NCBI RefSeq assembly: GCF_014163735.1
Contig: NZ_JACJDV010000001.1
Span: 294,790-358,789 of the forward strand
Reading direction: 5' to 3'
Source of the DNA: Shewanella sp. SR44-3
Lineage (GTDB): Bacteria > Pseudomonadota > Gammaproteobacteria > Enterobacterales > Shewanellaceae
Length of the DNA: 64,000 nucleotides
Part shown: in pieces, positions 55,631 to 63,993 of the stretch
Position numbering within the stretch: position 1 is the first letter of the stretch
Layout of the letters: every line of letters starts with the position of its first letter
Notes under the pieces: model-generated
Seen by the model: the letters and a program-made list of their open reading frames with translations, nothing else
What the model was told of the DNA's origin: nothing
The model's database searches: none
Made by a program: the position numbers and the translations under genes

Positions 55631-55690
55631 ATCATCCTCTGTAGATTTCAATCATAAATATTCATGAGTTCCATTTCGTTCAACCCATGG

Positions 55691-56266
55691 TTAAACCCAA
55701 AGCACATAACCCAGCAATAGCAACAAACTGGTGATGAGGCTTAGCCCCATGGTGCGGTTTACTCGCCGCTGAGACAGCGCCAAAATAAAGCCTGTAATAG
55801 TGAAAAAAATCATCATTACTGCGCTCACATCGATAATAAAACGCCAAAAGCCGCCACTATTACGGCCTTTATGCAAATCATTGAATAACGCCCAATAGCC
55901 GTAATCGGTTGATTCTTTATAGGCTTCCCCAGTTTGCAAGTCTATGGTGATACTCAAATGGCTTCCCGGCCCCTTGTCCGTGATAAACAGCTCTTCTTCA
56001 TCTCGTTCAATTGCAAGACGATGACCCTTTAACTGGCCCTGCTCAAATAAATAATCAATCAACTTCCCCTGTGCCTTAGGCGCGAGTAATTCAGGCTTTA
56101 AGGCAAAATCACCCTCGACCACCTCACCTTGATGTGAGGCGAACCATTCAGGATGGTTTAAGGTGATACCCGTGATGGAAAAGAAAATCATCAAGGTCAA
56201 TAACGCCATAGACACATAAACGTGCAACTGACGGGAAAGGGCCAGCAAGGACTTATTGATGCGCAT
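55691..56266 (-). CDS. PepSY-associated membrane protein
   Basis: A 191-residue inner membrane protein with helices near 15-36, 145-165 and 172-190, framing a periplasmic PepSY-like region. The LNHPEWF motif after TM1 and YWALFNDLHKGRN before TM2 are typical of PepSY_TM proteins linked to siderophore receptors, some of which act as ferric-siderophore reductases. Its ATG directly abuts the TPR stop codon (TAA-ATG), so translation is coupled. Confidence 0.9.
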   Translation of the reverse strand: MRINKSLLALSRQLHVYVSMALLTLMIFFSITGITLNHPEWFASHQGEVVEGDFALKPELLAPKAQGKLIDYLFEQGQLKGHRLAIERDEEELFITDKGPGSHLSITIDLQTGEAYKESTDYGYWALFNDLHKGRNSGGFWRFIIDVSAVMMIFFTITGFILALSQRRVNRTMGLSLITSLLLLLGYVLWV

Positions 56267-57628
56267 TTATGCGCTGCCCTGACGGACAAGTCGCTGCAAA
56301 ATTTGAATATTTTCAAATAAGCTCGGCTCTTGTGGTGCGAAATCAGCAGCCTGTTGCAACAACTCAAGGGCTTTGAGGTAACGGCCAAGGGCCATCATCA
56401 GATCAGCATGCTCAGTCAACGCCTGCAATTTAACCTCATCCAGTGCCCCCGCTCGCAGCAGCAACATTTGCGCTTGATGGCTCTGTTGTTGCGAGCGTTT
56501 AACCGCCGCTAACGCCAATAAGGCTTTGCCGTTAACCCCATTGAAACTCAACGCCTGTTCAAATGAGCGAGCAGCCAAAGCAATACTGCCCTGTTGCTGA
56601 GCGAGTAAACCTTTTAAATACGCCAGTTGGCTTTGAACCCCATGGGGAGAGTTTTTCGGTAATGACATTTTTTTGAGCAGCGCCTTGGCGGCATCAAACT
56701 CTTGGTTGGCAATTAAATACTCGCAGGCCTCAAACACCAATGGCGCATTCGTTTGAGTTTGCCAAATCCTGCCATAAAGCGTGCGGGCTCTGTTAATACT
56801 GCCATGCTGCAATTGCAACTGGGCGGTTAAGGCAAGGTTATCGGCATTGCTTTCACCTAGCCTAATGGCGGCTTCTAAACTGGCAATCCCTTGACTAAAT
56901 TGATCTTTTTTCAGTAATGCATTAGCGCGGTGCAGCCATAATCCTTTGTCATTTGGCGTGGAGTTAAGCATCTGCTCCAATAAACTCAGCGCCGCATCGT
57001 GATGCCCCGCCATGGTATAAGCATAAAGCAGTGCCTGATTAAGCTGAGCGTCATCGGGGTTAAAAAGCTTTGCCTGCTGATAGGCCACCACAGCGCTGTG
57101 AAAATGCTCACTCTGGATATAGCCATAGCCAAGAAAACTGTATATTTGAGGGTCGTTGACCCCAAGTTGCAGCGCCTTAGCGAAGTTTTTTGTGGCGGCT
57201 ATGGGGTTATCTGACTGCAATTGCGCCAGTCCAAGCCCATGGTAAGCTTTACCAAAATTGGCCTGTAACTTAATGGCATGAGTAAAATAGTCTGCCCCAA
57301 GGCTTAGCTGTTGCTGCTGCAGCGCTAATTGGCCAATCAAGTAGGCCATTGCGGCACTCATGTCCGCTTTGGGGCGCTGTTTAAGCGTTGCCAGTAAATC
57401 GGTGTATTGCGCTTTATTAAGTTTGTCACTGATAAGCTTTTGCTGGCTTTGCTCAGCCTCATTTAAACTTGGCATGGCACTTAAGTCAGTGGCGCTTATT
57501 TGCTGTAGCAGCAATTTTGGCTCATCGAATTTGATAACCAACTGCGCGGCGAGGCTTTTGCTTAATGCACTCTGGCTTACTAAAGCCTGGCCTATTAGCA
57601 AACTGAGTAAGATAAAATATTTCATCAT
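56267..57628 (-). CDS. Exported TPR protein of the TonB operon
   Basis: A 453-residue protein with signal peptide (MMKYFILLSLLIGQALVSQSALS) and about eight to ten TPR units from residue 95 on (AYHGLGLAQLQSDNPIAATKNFAKAL, IYSFLGYGYIQ, and so on). TPR proteins of this kind follow tonB in Shewanella/Vibrio TonB2-type operons and probably help assemble the complex in the periplasm. The first ATG overlaps the stop of the small repeat ORF (57625). Confidence 0.9.
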   Translation of the reverse strand: MMKYFILLSLLIGQALVSQSALSKSLAAQLVIKFDEPKLLLQQISATDLSAMPSLNEAEQSQQKLISDKLNKAQYTDLLATLKQRPKADMSAAMAYLIGQLALQQQQLSLGADYFTHAIKLQANFGKAYHGLGLAQLQSDNPIAATKNFAKALQLGVNDPQIYSFLGYGYIQSEHFHSAVVAYQQAKLFNPDDAQLNQALLYAYTMAGHHDAALSLLEQMLNSTPNDKGLWLHRANALLKKDQFSQGIASLEAAIRLGESNADNLALTAQLQLQHGSINRARTLYGRIWQTQTNAPLVFEACEYLIANQEFDAAKALLKKMSLPKNSPHGVQSQLAYLKGLLAQQQGSIALAARSFEQALSFNGVNGKALLALAAVKRSQQQSHQAQMLLLRAGALDEVKLQALTEHADLMMALGRYLKALELLQQAADFAPQEPSLFENIQILQRLVRQGSA

Positions 57629-57756
57629 ATTGGGTCACATTCTTCTGTTAAGGCGATGGTTGCGTACTCTTGTTCTGTCATGATTTTTGGCCATAATTTT
57701 GAGTCATTACTTGAGTCATTACTTGAGTCATTACTTGAGTCATAATTTGGGGCCAT
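57625..57756 (-). CDS. Small repeat peptide between tonB and TPR gene (candidate)
   Basis: A 43-codon frame from ATG 57756 to TGA 57625, starting 4 bp after the tonB stop and overlapping the TPR start (ATGA-type). Residues 5-18 are four-residue repeats (DSSN x3, then DSK) encoded by the 12-bp tandem repeat at 57701-57748; the rest reads KLWPKIMTEQEYATIALTEE. No Shine-Dalgarno, so expression would depend on coupling. It fills the only gap in an otherwise overlapping operon. No homologue known to me. Confidence 0.45.
   Translation of the reverse strand: MAPNYDSSNDSSNDSSNDSKLWPKIMTEQEYATIALTEECDPI
57701..57748. repeat. 12-bp tandem repeat (x4)
   Basis: GAGTCATTACTT three times and GAGTCATAATTT once, without spacers. 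The unit length is a multiple of three, so changes in copy number keep the small ORF at 57625-57756 in frame. Confidence 0.95.
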
Positions 57757-57760
57757 GGCG

Positions 57761-58417
57761 TCAGTTTTTTAACATCAAAGGCCAGATAAACTCAGCTTGA
57801 ACCGGTTTACCTTGGCGCTTAGGCGCACTAAATCTTGCTCGGGCGATTAATTGCTTGAGTCCATGATTAAGCTTGGGGTAAGGGTTGTCTTTAATGGCTT
57901 TAAGGTGCACCTTGCCGCTAATATCAATCACCACATGCAGCTTAACTAAGATTTCTTTCACCCCGTCACGTTTCATCTCAGGGGTAAATTCAATCCTCAC
58001 TGGCGTCAGTAACCTTGGCTGACCGTCGAGCTCATTGATGGCAAAACCGTTAAGTTCTATAGACAGCTGCTTGCTATCAAACTCTGGCACCCTAGGTTCA
58101 ATGTTAGGGGGACTTAATGCCGGTTTTTGCAGCTTAAGTTTGATCGGGGAAAGCGTGAGACTGGGGCCCTCGCCTTGCAAGCTTAAATCCAGTTGCAACG
58201 TCGGCTTTGCCATAGCGCGGCTCACGCTGGCAGGTGGTTTTGGCGGCGGCAATGTTGCCACCACTTCAAGGGGCCTGACCATAAATTGCTCTGGGGCTGT
58301 CAACGGCGCACGGTTATTGGCGATTAACACCAGCATTAACCCGCCTACCACCAGCAATGAGAATAAATACATTCTTAGCCTCATCATCAAGGCTGATTTG
58401 ATGCCTAACCCACTCAT
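57761..58417 (-). CDS. tonB: TonB energy transducer
   Basis: A 218-residue inner-membrane-anchored protein. The N-terminal helix covers about 14-33; a short proline-rich region (LPPPKPPASV) and linker follow; the C-terminal TonB domain begins near 150 (VKLHVVIDISGKVHLKAI, NPYPKLNHGLKQLIARARF). It transmits proton motive force from ExbB/ExbD to receptors. The start overlaps exbD by 4 bp (ATGA). Clearly dedicated to this operon. Confidence 0.92.
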   Translation of the reverse strand: MSGLGIKSALMMRLRMYLFSLLVVGGLMLVLIANNRAPLTAPEQFMVRPLEVVATLPPPKPPASVSRAMAKPTLQLDLSLQGEGPSLTLSPIKLKLQKPALSPPNIEPRVPEFDSKQLSIELNGFAINELDGQPRLLTPVRIEFTPEMKRDGVKEILVKLHVVIDISGKVHLKAIKDNPYPKLNHGLKQLIARARFSAPKRQGKPVQAEFIWPLMLKN

Positions 58418-58818
58418 GGTAGAACCGTCGCCAAATTAATGCTGCTGGCACCAGCCAGCTTGGCTTGATCCATCACGCTCACCAGTTGTTTGGTGGGTAC
58501 ATTTTCATCCACTTGCAATATTACTGGCATATGCTTTTTCGCCAGTAATTGCATGATGATGGGCTTAACCCCTTGCACGCCAATGTCTTGGCCGGCATAC
58601 ATCACAGCGCCAGCTTCAGTTATCGCAATCAAAATACTCTGTTTTTCAAGTTGTGCTGCGCTTAACGCCTGAGGTTTTTTCACCTCAACCCCTGTTTCTT
58701 TAACAAAGACTGTGGTCACAATGAAAAATATCAATAAGATAAACACCACATCAAGCAAAGGTGACAGGTCAATTTGATGCACTTGACTCTTTATTCTGTG
58801 CTGTAAACTAGGCTGCAT
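58414..58818 (-). CDS. exbD: ExbD biopolymer transport protein
   Basis: A 134-residue protein with one membrane helix. The proton-pathway Asp is in IDLSPLLDVVFILLIFFIVTTVF, the ExbD/TolR motif. The periplasmic domain ends VLQVDENVPTKQLVSVMDQAKLAGA. The start ATG 58818 lies inside the exbB end with a GGGAG site; the upstream open frame is not needed. Coupled to tonB by ATGA overlap. Confidence 0.95.
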   Translation of the reverse strand: MQPSLQHRIKSQVHQIDLSPLLDVVFILLIFFIVTTVFVKETGVEVKKPQALSAAQLEKQSILIAITEAGAVMYAGQDIGVQGVKPIIMQLLAKKHMPVILQVDENVPTKQLVSVMDQAKLAGASSINLATVLP

Positions 58819-59353
58819 TTTTGCTCCCAGTGTGGCGTTTAGCATCGCGACTTTGCTTAGCCGTTTGGCTGCTGTTATGGTTAACAAAATCGTCTAACTC
58901 TGAACCTTGCATCCTAGAATCATCCTGACAGTCTGAGTCACTGCCCTGTGCATCTTCAAAGGACGGCGCAAGCGTTAACTCTTGTTCTTGTTCTTGTTCC
59001 TGCAGCTTCCACAAAATAACCATGGCGGGAATGCTCATGAGTAACCCAGCTTGTGTGGTCAACATCGCTTTACCTATGCCATCACTGATACTGACCCCAG
59101 GGTTATGACCAAGGGCTGAAAAGGTGTCGAGCAAACCAATAATGGTGCCTAATAAACCCAGTAAAGGCAGGGAAGAAATTAACACCTGTAAAGGGGTTAA
59201 CCAGCTGGTGACCCACTGAGAATTTATCTGGTGATAACGGCAATAAATGGCTTCAAATAGCAGCCCATAGCAAACCAGTGCCAGTAGCATTATGGTCCAC
59301 ATCACCACCCCGCCAGTGACAAGCTCAGGGGCTAAATTAAATTCAGGCAACAT
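58808..59353 (-). CDS. exbB: ExbB proton channel (short form) with unusual C-terminal tail
   Basis: A 181-residue MotA/TolQ/ExbB-family channel. Core helices are visible (LPLLGLLGTIIGLLDTF, AMLTTQAGLLMSIPAMVILWKL). After the last helix a 60-residue hydrophilic tail begins with Glu-Gln repeats (QEQEQEQEL), encoded by a 6-bp repeat near 58980-59003, and continues acidic. This tail is not in the ExbB2 proteins I remember. ATG 59353 has GAGG and overlaps the ttpC end. Confidence 0.9.
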   Translation of the reverse strand: MLPEFNLAPELVTGGVVMWTIMLLALVCYGLLFEAIYCRYHQINSQWVTSWLTPLQVLISSLPLLGLLGTIIGLLDTFSALGHNPGVSISDGIGKAMLTTQAGLLMSIPAMVILWKLQEQEQEQELTLAPSFEDAQGSDSDCQDDSRMQGSELDDFVNHNSSQTAKQSRDAKRHTGSKNAA

Positions 59354-60785
59354 GGACCGCCTCTTTGCTGTGACTCGTGATGAGTGACTCGTTATGTCCA
59401 ACTATTGAATGGTGAGACAAGGCCACCGCATAAGATTCAAGCCCTGCCATAAAGTGATGACAACGGCGCGACATCAGCGCATGGGCGATAAGCGCAGGAA
59501 TAGCCACAATAAGCCCAAGCTCTGTGGTCACTAGAGACTCTGAAATCCCTCCGGACACAGCATTAGCATCCCCTGCGCCAAAGAGGGTCATCAGCTTAAA
59601 GGTTTGGATCATCCCGCTCACAGTGCCAAGCAATCCGAGTAAAGGGGCCACCGATGCCGTAACCGCAATCGCCGTTAAGCCGCGCTCGATTTCTCGCTTA
59701 GTCTGAATAAGGCTATCCAATAGCAAATCATCCCTTTGCTGGCGCGCCTCAATCTGTGGGTATTGCTTAGCAATATCTGCTAGTGCTTGTTGATGCTGAC
59801 CAAGGGCGGCCCTCTTAAGGCCAGCGCCTGCTAATTGCGATAACGGCTCGCCTTTTTGTGAGAACGACTGAACTTTTTGCGAGAACGGCTGGACTTTCTC
59901 GAGTCTAAATAAGGTCACCGCTTTCACGAGGGCGATGATCAGCGCTAATAAGGCAAAGCCCATAATAGGGATAACCCAAATGCCGCCCTTGCCTAAATGC
60001 TCCGCGAACGACTCTTGATGTTGCGCCAACACTAAACTGCGATTATTACTGGGGTCAATCGCCAGTACGCCTTGATGGTCCGTTTTCACAGCGCTAAGTT
60101 GTGCCAGCTGCGCCTCATCAAAACTTAATGCCAGCTGCCACTGCTGCTCGACTTGAGTCAGCAATCCGCCCTTCTCGCCATCATCACTGATAAACCAATG
60201 CATAGGGCCAAGGCTTAGCATGGCGCCTGAGATAAGCTCGCCACTGCTTAAGGCGATATCTTGCTTTATAAATTCGCTTGGTTTGGCAAAACCTGCCAAA
60301 TAAGCACTGAGCTGCTGGGGCGTTTCTATGGCTTTTGCTGATGAAATGCCGCTTAATAAATGCTTAAGGTAGTCTTGCTGCTGCTTCCACGATTGCAATC
60401 GCTGCGCTAAGGTTGCCAAACTCATGCTCTGCTCATCTTGGCCGCGCGTAATGCTGGCCGCTTTGGTGCTGAGGGTTTTAAGCTTTCGCTCTTGCTCGGC
60501 GAGTTGTTGCAATAAGCCCTGACGCTCAGTGGTCATGGCCCTTAACTGACGCTGATAAGCCTGATTTGACTGCTTGATTTCAGTTAATATTTCTGACTCA
60601 ACGCTTGCCAGTGTCGCGCTATTAACGGCGCCTAAATAAAGGCTAGCGAGCAGCACTAATCCTTTAAGTATTGAGGCGAGTGCGACCCTACAATAGGAGA
60701 TGACATCTTGAGTTAAGCACGCGCTAAAAGATGTCCTTAACGGTGCGCTTAATAAAGGATGAGAATTCACGCTTAACTGAGCCAT
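59343..60785 (-). CDS. TtpC-like MotA/TolQ/ExbB protein with periplasmic coiled coil
   Basis: A 480-residue protein. It has an N-terminal hydrophobic segment, a periplasmic coiled coil (about 60-145; QAYQRQLRAMTTERQGLLQQL), a beta region, then TM near 275-300 and the ExbB-like channel helices (IAVTASVAPLLGLLGTVSGMIQTF, GISESLVTTELGLIVAIPALIAHAL). TtpC of Vibrio has this layout and is required for TonB2 function. A short near-repeat (VQPFSQK, VQSFSQK, EPLSQ) follows the TM. The start overlaps the DUF3450 stop (TAATG). Confidence 0.92.
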   Translation of the reverse strand: MAQLSVNSHPLLSAPLRTSFSACLTQDVISYCRVALASILKGLVLLASLYLGAVNSATLASVESEILTEIKQSNQAYQRQLRAMTTERQGLLQQLAEQERKLKTLSTKAASITRGQDEQSMSLATLAQRLQSWKQQQDYLKHLLSGISSAKAIETPQQLSAYLAGFAKPSEFIKQDIALSSGELISGAMLSLGPMHWFISDDGEKGGLLTQVEQQWQLALSFDEAQLAQLSAVKTDHQGVLAIDPSNNRSLVLAQHQESFAEHLGKGGIWVIPIMGFALLALIIALVKAVTLFRLEKVQPFSQKVQSFSQKGEPLSQLAGAGLKRAALGQHQQALADIAKQYPQIEARQQRDDLLLDSLIQTKREIERGLTAIAVTASVAPLLGLLGTVSGMIQTFKLMTLFGAGDANAVSGGISESLVTTELGLIVAIPALIAHALMSRRCHHFMAGLESYAVALSHHSIVGHNESLITSHSKEAVHVA

Positions 60786-61537
60786 TATTTTGCCCCTAAA
60801 TTGACTGGAAGATGCAAAAGCTCACCTGGAACTTGGTTTTTAGCCGAAATAATTGCTTGGCGAATGCTGTCATGTTCAGCGTCCACAGGCTGCCATTGCC
60901 AACCATCAGCACGGGGATAACCTATGCCTGCGGTAGCGTTATCTTGGGTAATAAACCAGGCATGACGATGGCCTAGATACAGCTGTTCAGTCAGCAGAGG
61001 CGTACCGTTAAGGGTTATCATTCCTTGCTTCACCACAATTAAGTTTTCAGCTTTTGCCACTTGCTTGGCAATATTGGCGATACCTTGATATTGCGCAGTT
61101 AACTCTGACTTTTCAGTGAGTTTGTTGAGGTCATCAGCCAGTTGGTGTTCCAAATACGGCGGTAAACCTGCCAGTAATTGTTGTATTCGGCTTAACATGC
61201 TCGGAAGAGCCAAGCGATAGGCATCGACAACTTGCTCAATGTCAGTCTGCGCGCTGAGTAATGCCTGCCGCTGCTGACTGACTTGATCTTGGTTATGTTG
61301 CTCTTGTTTGATTTGCGCGCTGAGCTGACTATTTTCTTGTGTTAGTAAGCCAATTCGCAACTTAAGCTGCTGCTTTTCAAGCTGCCAATCTGATTTAAGT
61401 TTTTGAGTGGATTTATCTAAGGCAAGCCATTGCGTCGTGAGTTCATCAAGATTGGCCGTTGCCTGCCCCCATGACGGCATGGCGACACATAAAGTGCAGC
61501 CGAACAAATAGGCATATCCATGAGTGAATGTTTTCAT
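60785..61537 (-). CDS. DUF3450 periplasmic coiled-coil protein
   Basis: A 250-residue exported protein. The signal peptide covers about residues 1-25 (cleavage near SWGQA), then a coiled coil (about 40-105) and a C-terminal beta domain (LYLGHRHAWFITQDNATAGIGYP). DUF3450 proteins precede TtpC in these operons. ATG 61537 supports the signal peptide; GTG 61576 is a weaker alternative. It follows the receptor gene by about 145 bp, across a hairpin. Confidence 0.9.
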   Translation of the reverse strand: MKTFTHGYAYLFGCTLCVAMPSWGQATANLDELTTQWLALDKSTQKLKSDWQLEKQQLKLRIGLLTQENSQLSAQIKQEQHNQDQVSQQRQALLSAQTDIEQVVDAYRLALPSMLSRIQQLLAGLPPYLEHQLADDLNKLTEKSELTAQYQGIANIAKQVAKAENLIVVKQGMITLNGTPLLTEQLYLGHRHAWFITQDNATAGIGYPRADGWQWQPVDAEHDSIRQAIISAKNQVPGELLHLPVNLGAK

Positions 61538-61636
61538 AAGGGCGTTGTTACCATTTTTACTTTTACTGTGGTTCACTTTTTACAGTGCTGTACTTTTTAA
61601 AGTGCTTCGCGTTTTACACACTGACACTTGGCAAAA

Positions 61637-61665
61637 TAGCAGGAGACATTAAATGCCTCCTGCTA
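61637..61665 (-). terminator. Hairpin between receptor and TonB genes (probably leaky)
   Basis: TAGCAGGAG-A-CATT / AATG-C-CTCCTGCTA, 13 pairs with one mismatch, followed on the minus strand by only four T's. It would allow partial read-through into the TonB genes. Confidence 0.7.
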
Positions 61666-61681
61666 AGGGAGTTAATAGCAA

Positions 61682-63736
61682 TTAATACTGATAGCTCACT
61701 GCAAACTTGAAGTTACGACCCACTTCATTGTCGTTGTAACCCGCGTTGCCCCAGTACATGCCAAAGCTGTTGTGATCTTGATAAGCTTTATCAAACAAGT
61801 TATCAACCGCAAGCTTTAAGGATAAACCGTTAAGCTGTTCAACATCATAGCTAGCCCATATATTGCTAACGCCATAACCGGCTTTCTCAACCGGCTCTGT
61901 AATCACAGCGCCATTGGCGACAGAACGGTCATCAAGGCTTGCACTACTAGCAAAAATGCTGTCCCAGCCCAATGTCAATTCATCGGTGGCAAGATAATTC
62001 AGCCCCAGTTTGACCATATGAGTGCCTGAGTAGTAATCGTCAGTTGTGTAATCATCAAAGGCTTTTTCACCTGTGTTATAGCTGTAATTAACATAGGTTT
62101 TAAGGTCTTGATGCTGGACTGTCATGCCAGCCTCAATACCTTTTTTAGTTAGGTCTGAAATACCGCGAGCAAGGTTGGTATTTTTGGTAGGGTGATAATA
62201 GTTATCTATGTTGTACTGATAGATATTGGCGTAAAGATTAGCGCTATCAAGATTAACTAATGACGCAAAATCATAACTCACACCGAACTCAATGTTATTG
62301 CCGGTTTCAGCTTTGGCATCGGGTGAGGCTGTCATATCAGCTGAAATCATCAAGGTTTCAGGTAAACCTGGGCCCTTAAAGATACGACCGTACCCTGCTT
62401 TTAGCCCTAAGGTTTCACTCGCTTGCCAAAATAGGTTTAATTTAGGTGAGAACTGGCTGAAAGAGTTGTCATAAGCGCCACCTAACTTGTAACTGTCAAA
62501 GCGTACGCCTGGAATAATCTGCAAAGTGCCAAAGTTAAACTCACCTTGAATATACCCGCCAATTAGGCGTGCTTCAGGGCCATTGTTAACGGCTCTGACC
62601 ACTGTTGTTTTAGTCCCATCGTTACGGGTAATAAGCCCAGTACCAGCATCTATAGCCTGTTCAGATTTAAAAGTTTCAATGCCCACAGTCCAAGGAATAT
62701 CATTAATATCCATGGTGTTACGAATGTTTAACCCTAAGGTTTTATAGGAGTAATCACGCTCAGGGATAAATTCAATGCCTTGCTTTTGCCATTTACCTGC
62801 ACTGTCTCTGATCTCAAAGTCACCGGTTTGTGCGCCGCGCAGCATTTTCTTTTGGTTGTAATAAGCATCAACTGACAAGTCGAGCAGCGGGTTAGCGCTG
62901 TCGTTGCGATAATTAACCGTATAGGTGTCACGCTCGTAGCCATTAAAGCCTAAGGCTTCTTCAACGCTTGTGGCGCCTGGTTTTTCACCAGACAAGGCAC
63001 GGTGCCCCGCATCTTCAACATGCTGTAATGACACAGCTAATTGCTGGTTATCATCAACATCATACACAGCTTTAACTAAACCACTTTTAAGCTCGCTGTG
63101 CTTATTAACAATAGGCTCGCGGTCTGGGGTTTCAATGTCGCCAGACTCATTCCAGCTCATCATTCCAAGTAGGCTTAATTGTTCTGTTAAACGGCCATAA
63201 CCACTGACGTTAACCTGTTGAAACTCAGTGGCAGTATCGGCAGCCGTTGCCACCTTAAAACCAAACTTTTGATCTAACGCCAATAAATCTTTTGGATCTT
63301 TAGTCACATAGGAAATTGCGCCCACGTTAGCACCGTAGCCACTGAGCACAGAAGATGCCCCTAGCTCTACAGAAACCGCTTTTAACATGCTTGGGTCTAC
63401 TATCTGGTTGCCAGAATGGTGGAACAGTTGTCCATCTTGGCGAGCGCCGTCTATGGTGACATTCGCTGAGTGTTCTTCCATACCACGTAGGTAGGTTTTT
63501 TGGCTGTAACGCACGCCATTGCTGACACTCACGCCGGCCAGCTCGCTTAAGGCGCCTTTGATATCGTTAACTTGACGATTGTCTAACTTCTCACTGGTAA
63601 CAGTATTTTGCTTAGTGTCCGTGGCTTTGACTTCAGTCACTGCTAACTCTTGAACTTCAGCAGCCAACACTTGGCCAGATAGCACTTGGCCTGATAACAA
63701 GGATGCGATGGCTAACGATAGGTAACTCAATTTCAT
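61682..63736 (-). CDS. TonB-dependent receptor, probable iron/heme or siderophore type
   Basis: A 684-residue outer membrane transporter. Signal peptide with a duplicated segment (LLSGQVLSGQVLAAE), plug domain (VNDIKGALSELAGVSVSNGV, GGDIVDP-like IVDPSMLKAVSVELG) and barrel ending GRNFKFAVSYQY. The Fur box upstream and DUF2271/DUF4198/PepSY genes downstream suggest an iron-containing ligand; heme versus siderophore is not decidable. The first gene of the TonB operon. Confidence 0.9.
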   Translation of the reverse strand: MKLSYLSLAIASLLSGQVLSGQVLAAEVQELAVTEVKATDTKQNTVTSEKLDNRQVNDIKGALSELAGVSVSNGVRYSQKTYLRGMEEHSANVTIDGARQDGQLFHHSGNQIVDPSMLKAVSVELGASSVLSGYGANVGAISYVTKDPKDLLALDQKFGFKVATAADTATEFQQVNVSGYGRLTEQLSLLGMMSWNESGDIETPDREPIVNKHSELKSGLVKAVYDVDDNQQLAVSLQHVEDAGHRALSGEKPGATSVEEALGFNGYERDTYTVNYRNDSANPLLDLSVDAYYNQKKMLRGAQTGDFEIRDSAGKWQKQGIEFIPERDYSYKTLGLNIRNTMDINDIPWTVGIETFKSEQAIDAGTGLITRNDGTKTTVVRAVNNGPEARLIGGYIQGEFNFGTLQIIPGVRFDSYKLGGAYDNSFSQFSPKLNLFWQASETLGLKAGYGRIFKGPGLPETLMISADMTASPDAKAETGNNIEFGVSYDFASLVNLDSANLYANIYQYNIDNYYHPTKNTNLARGISDLTKKGIEAGMTVQHQDLKTYVNYSYNTGEKAFDDYTTDDYYSGTHMVKLGLNYLATDELTLGWDSIFASSASLDDRSVANGAVITEPVEKAGYGVSNIWASYDVEQLNGLSLKLAVDNLFDKAYQDHNSFGMYWGNAGYNDNEVGRNFKFAVSYQY

Positions 63737-63777
63737 TTAAATGCGCCTTAATTTTAAAAGATGCGCGCACTCTAAAT

Positions 63778-63796
63778 GATAATGAATCTCAATATC
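63778..63796. promoter_or_regulatory. Fur box upstream of receptor gene
   Basis: GATAATGAATCTCAATATC agrees with the 19-bp Fur consensus in 15 positions. It lies 42 bp before the start codon of the receptor, where a Fur-repressed promoter would be. Confidence 0.75.
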
Positions 63797-63951
63797 ATGG
63801 ATATTTACAATCTTTACAATTGTGACCTGAATGTGAATTGCATTTGTGAGCTGGGTCAAACACGCTTGAGCCCCGAGCCAAAGGCTACGGGGCTGATGCA
63901 TCTTTTGAGTGAGGAAAAGTGGATCTAATAGCGGTTATGCAGCTTTCACTA

Positions 63952-63993
63952 TTAACCATTAACCATTAACCATTAACCATTAACTATTAACCA
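63952..63993. repeat. Heptamer array (TTAACCA x6)
   Basis: Six consecutive units of TTAACCA, one with C to T (TTAACTA), near the window end. Similar but shorter arrays occur at 54164. Confidence 0.95.

Noticed and set aside
63952..63993. Telomere-like or CRISPR-like repeat
   Set aside because: Seven-base units without spacers are simple sequence, not CRISPR, and the replicon looks like an ordinary chromosome.
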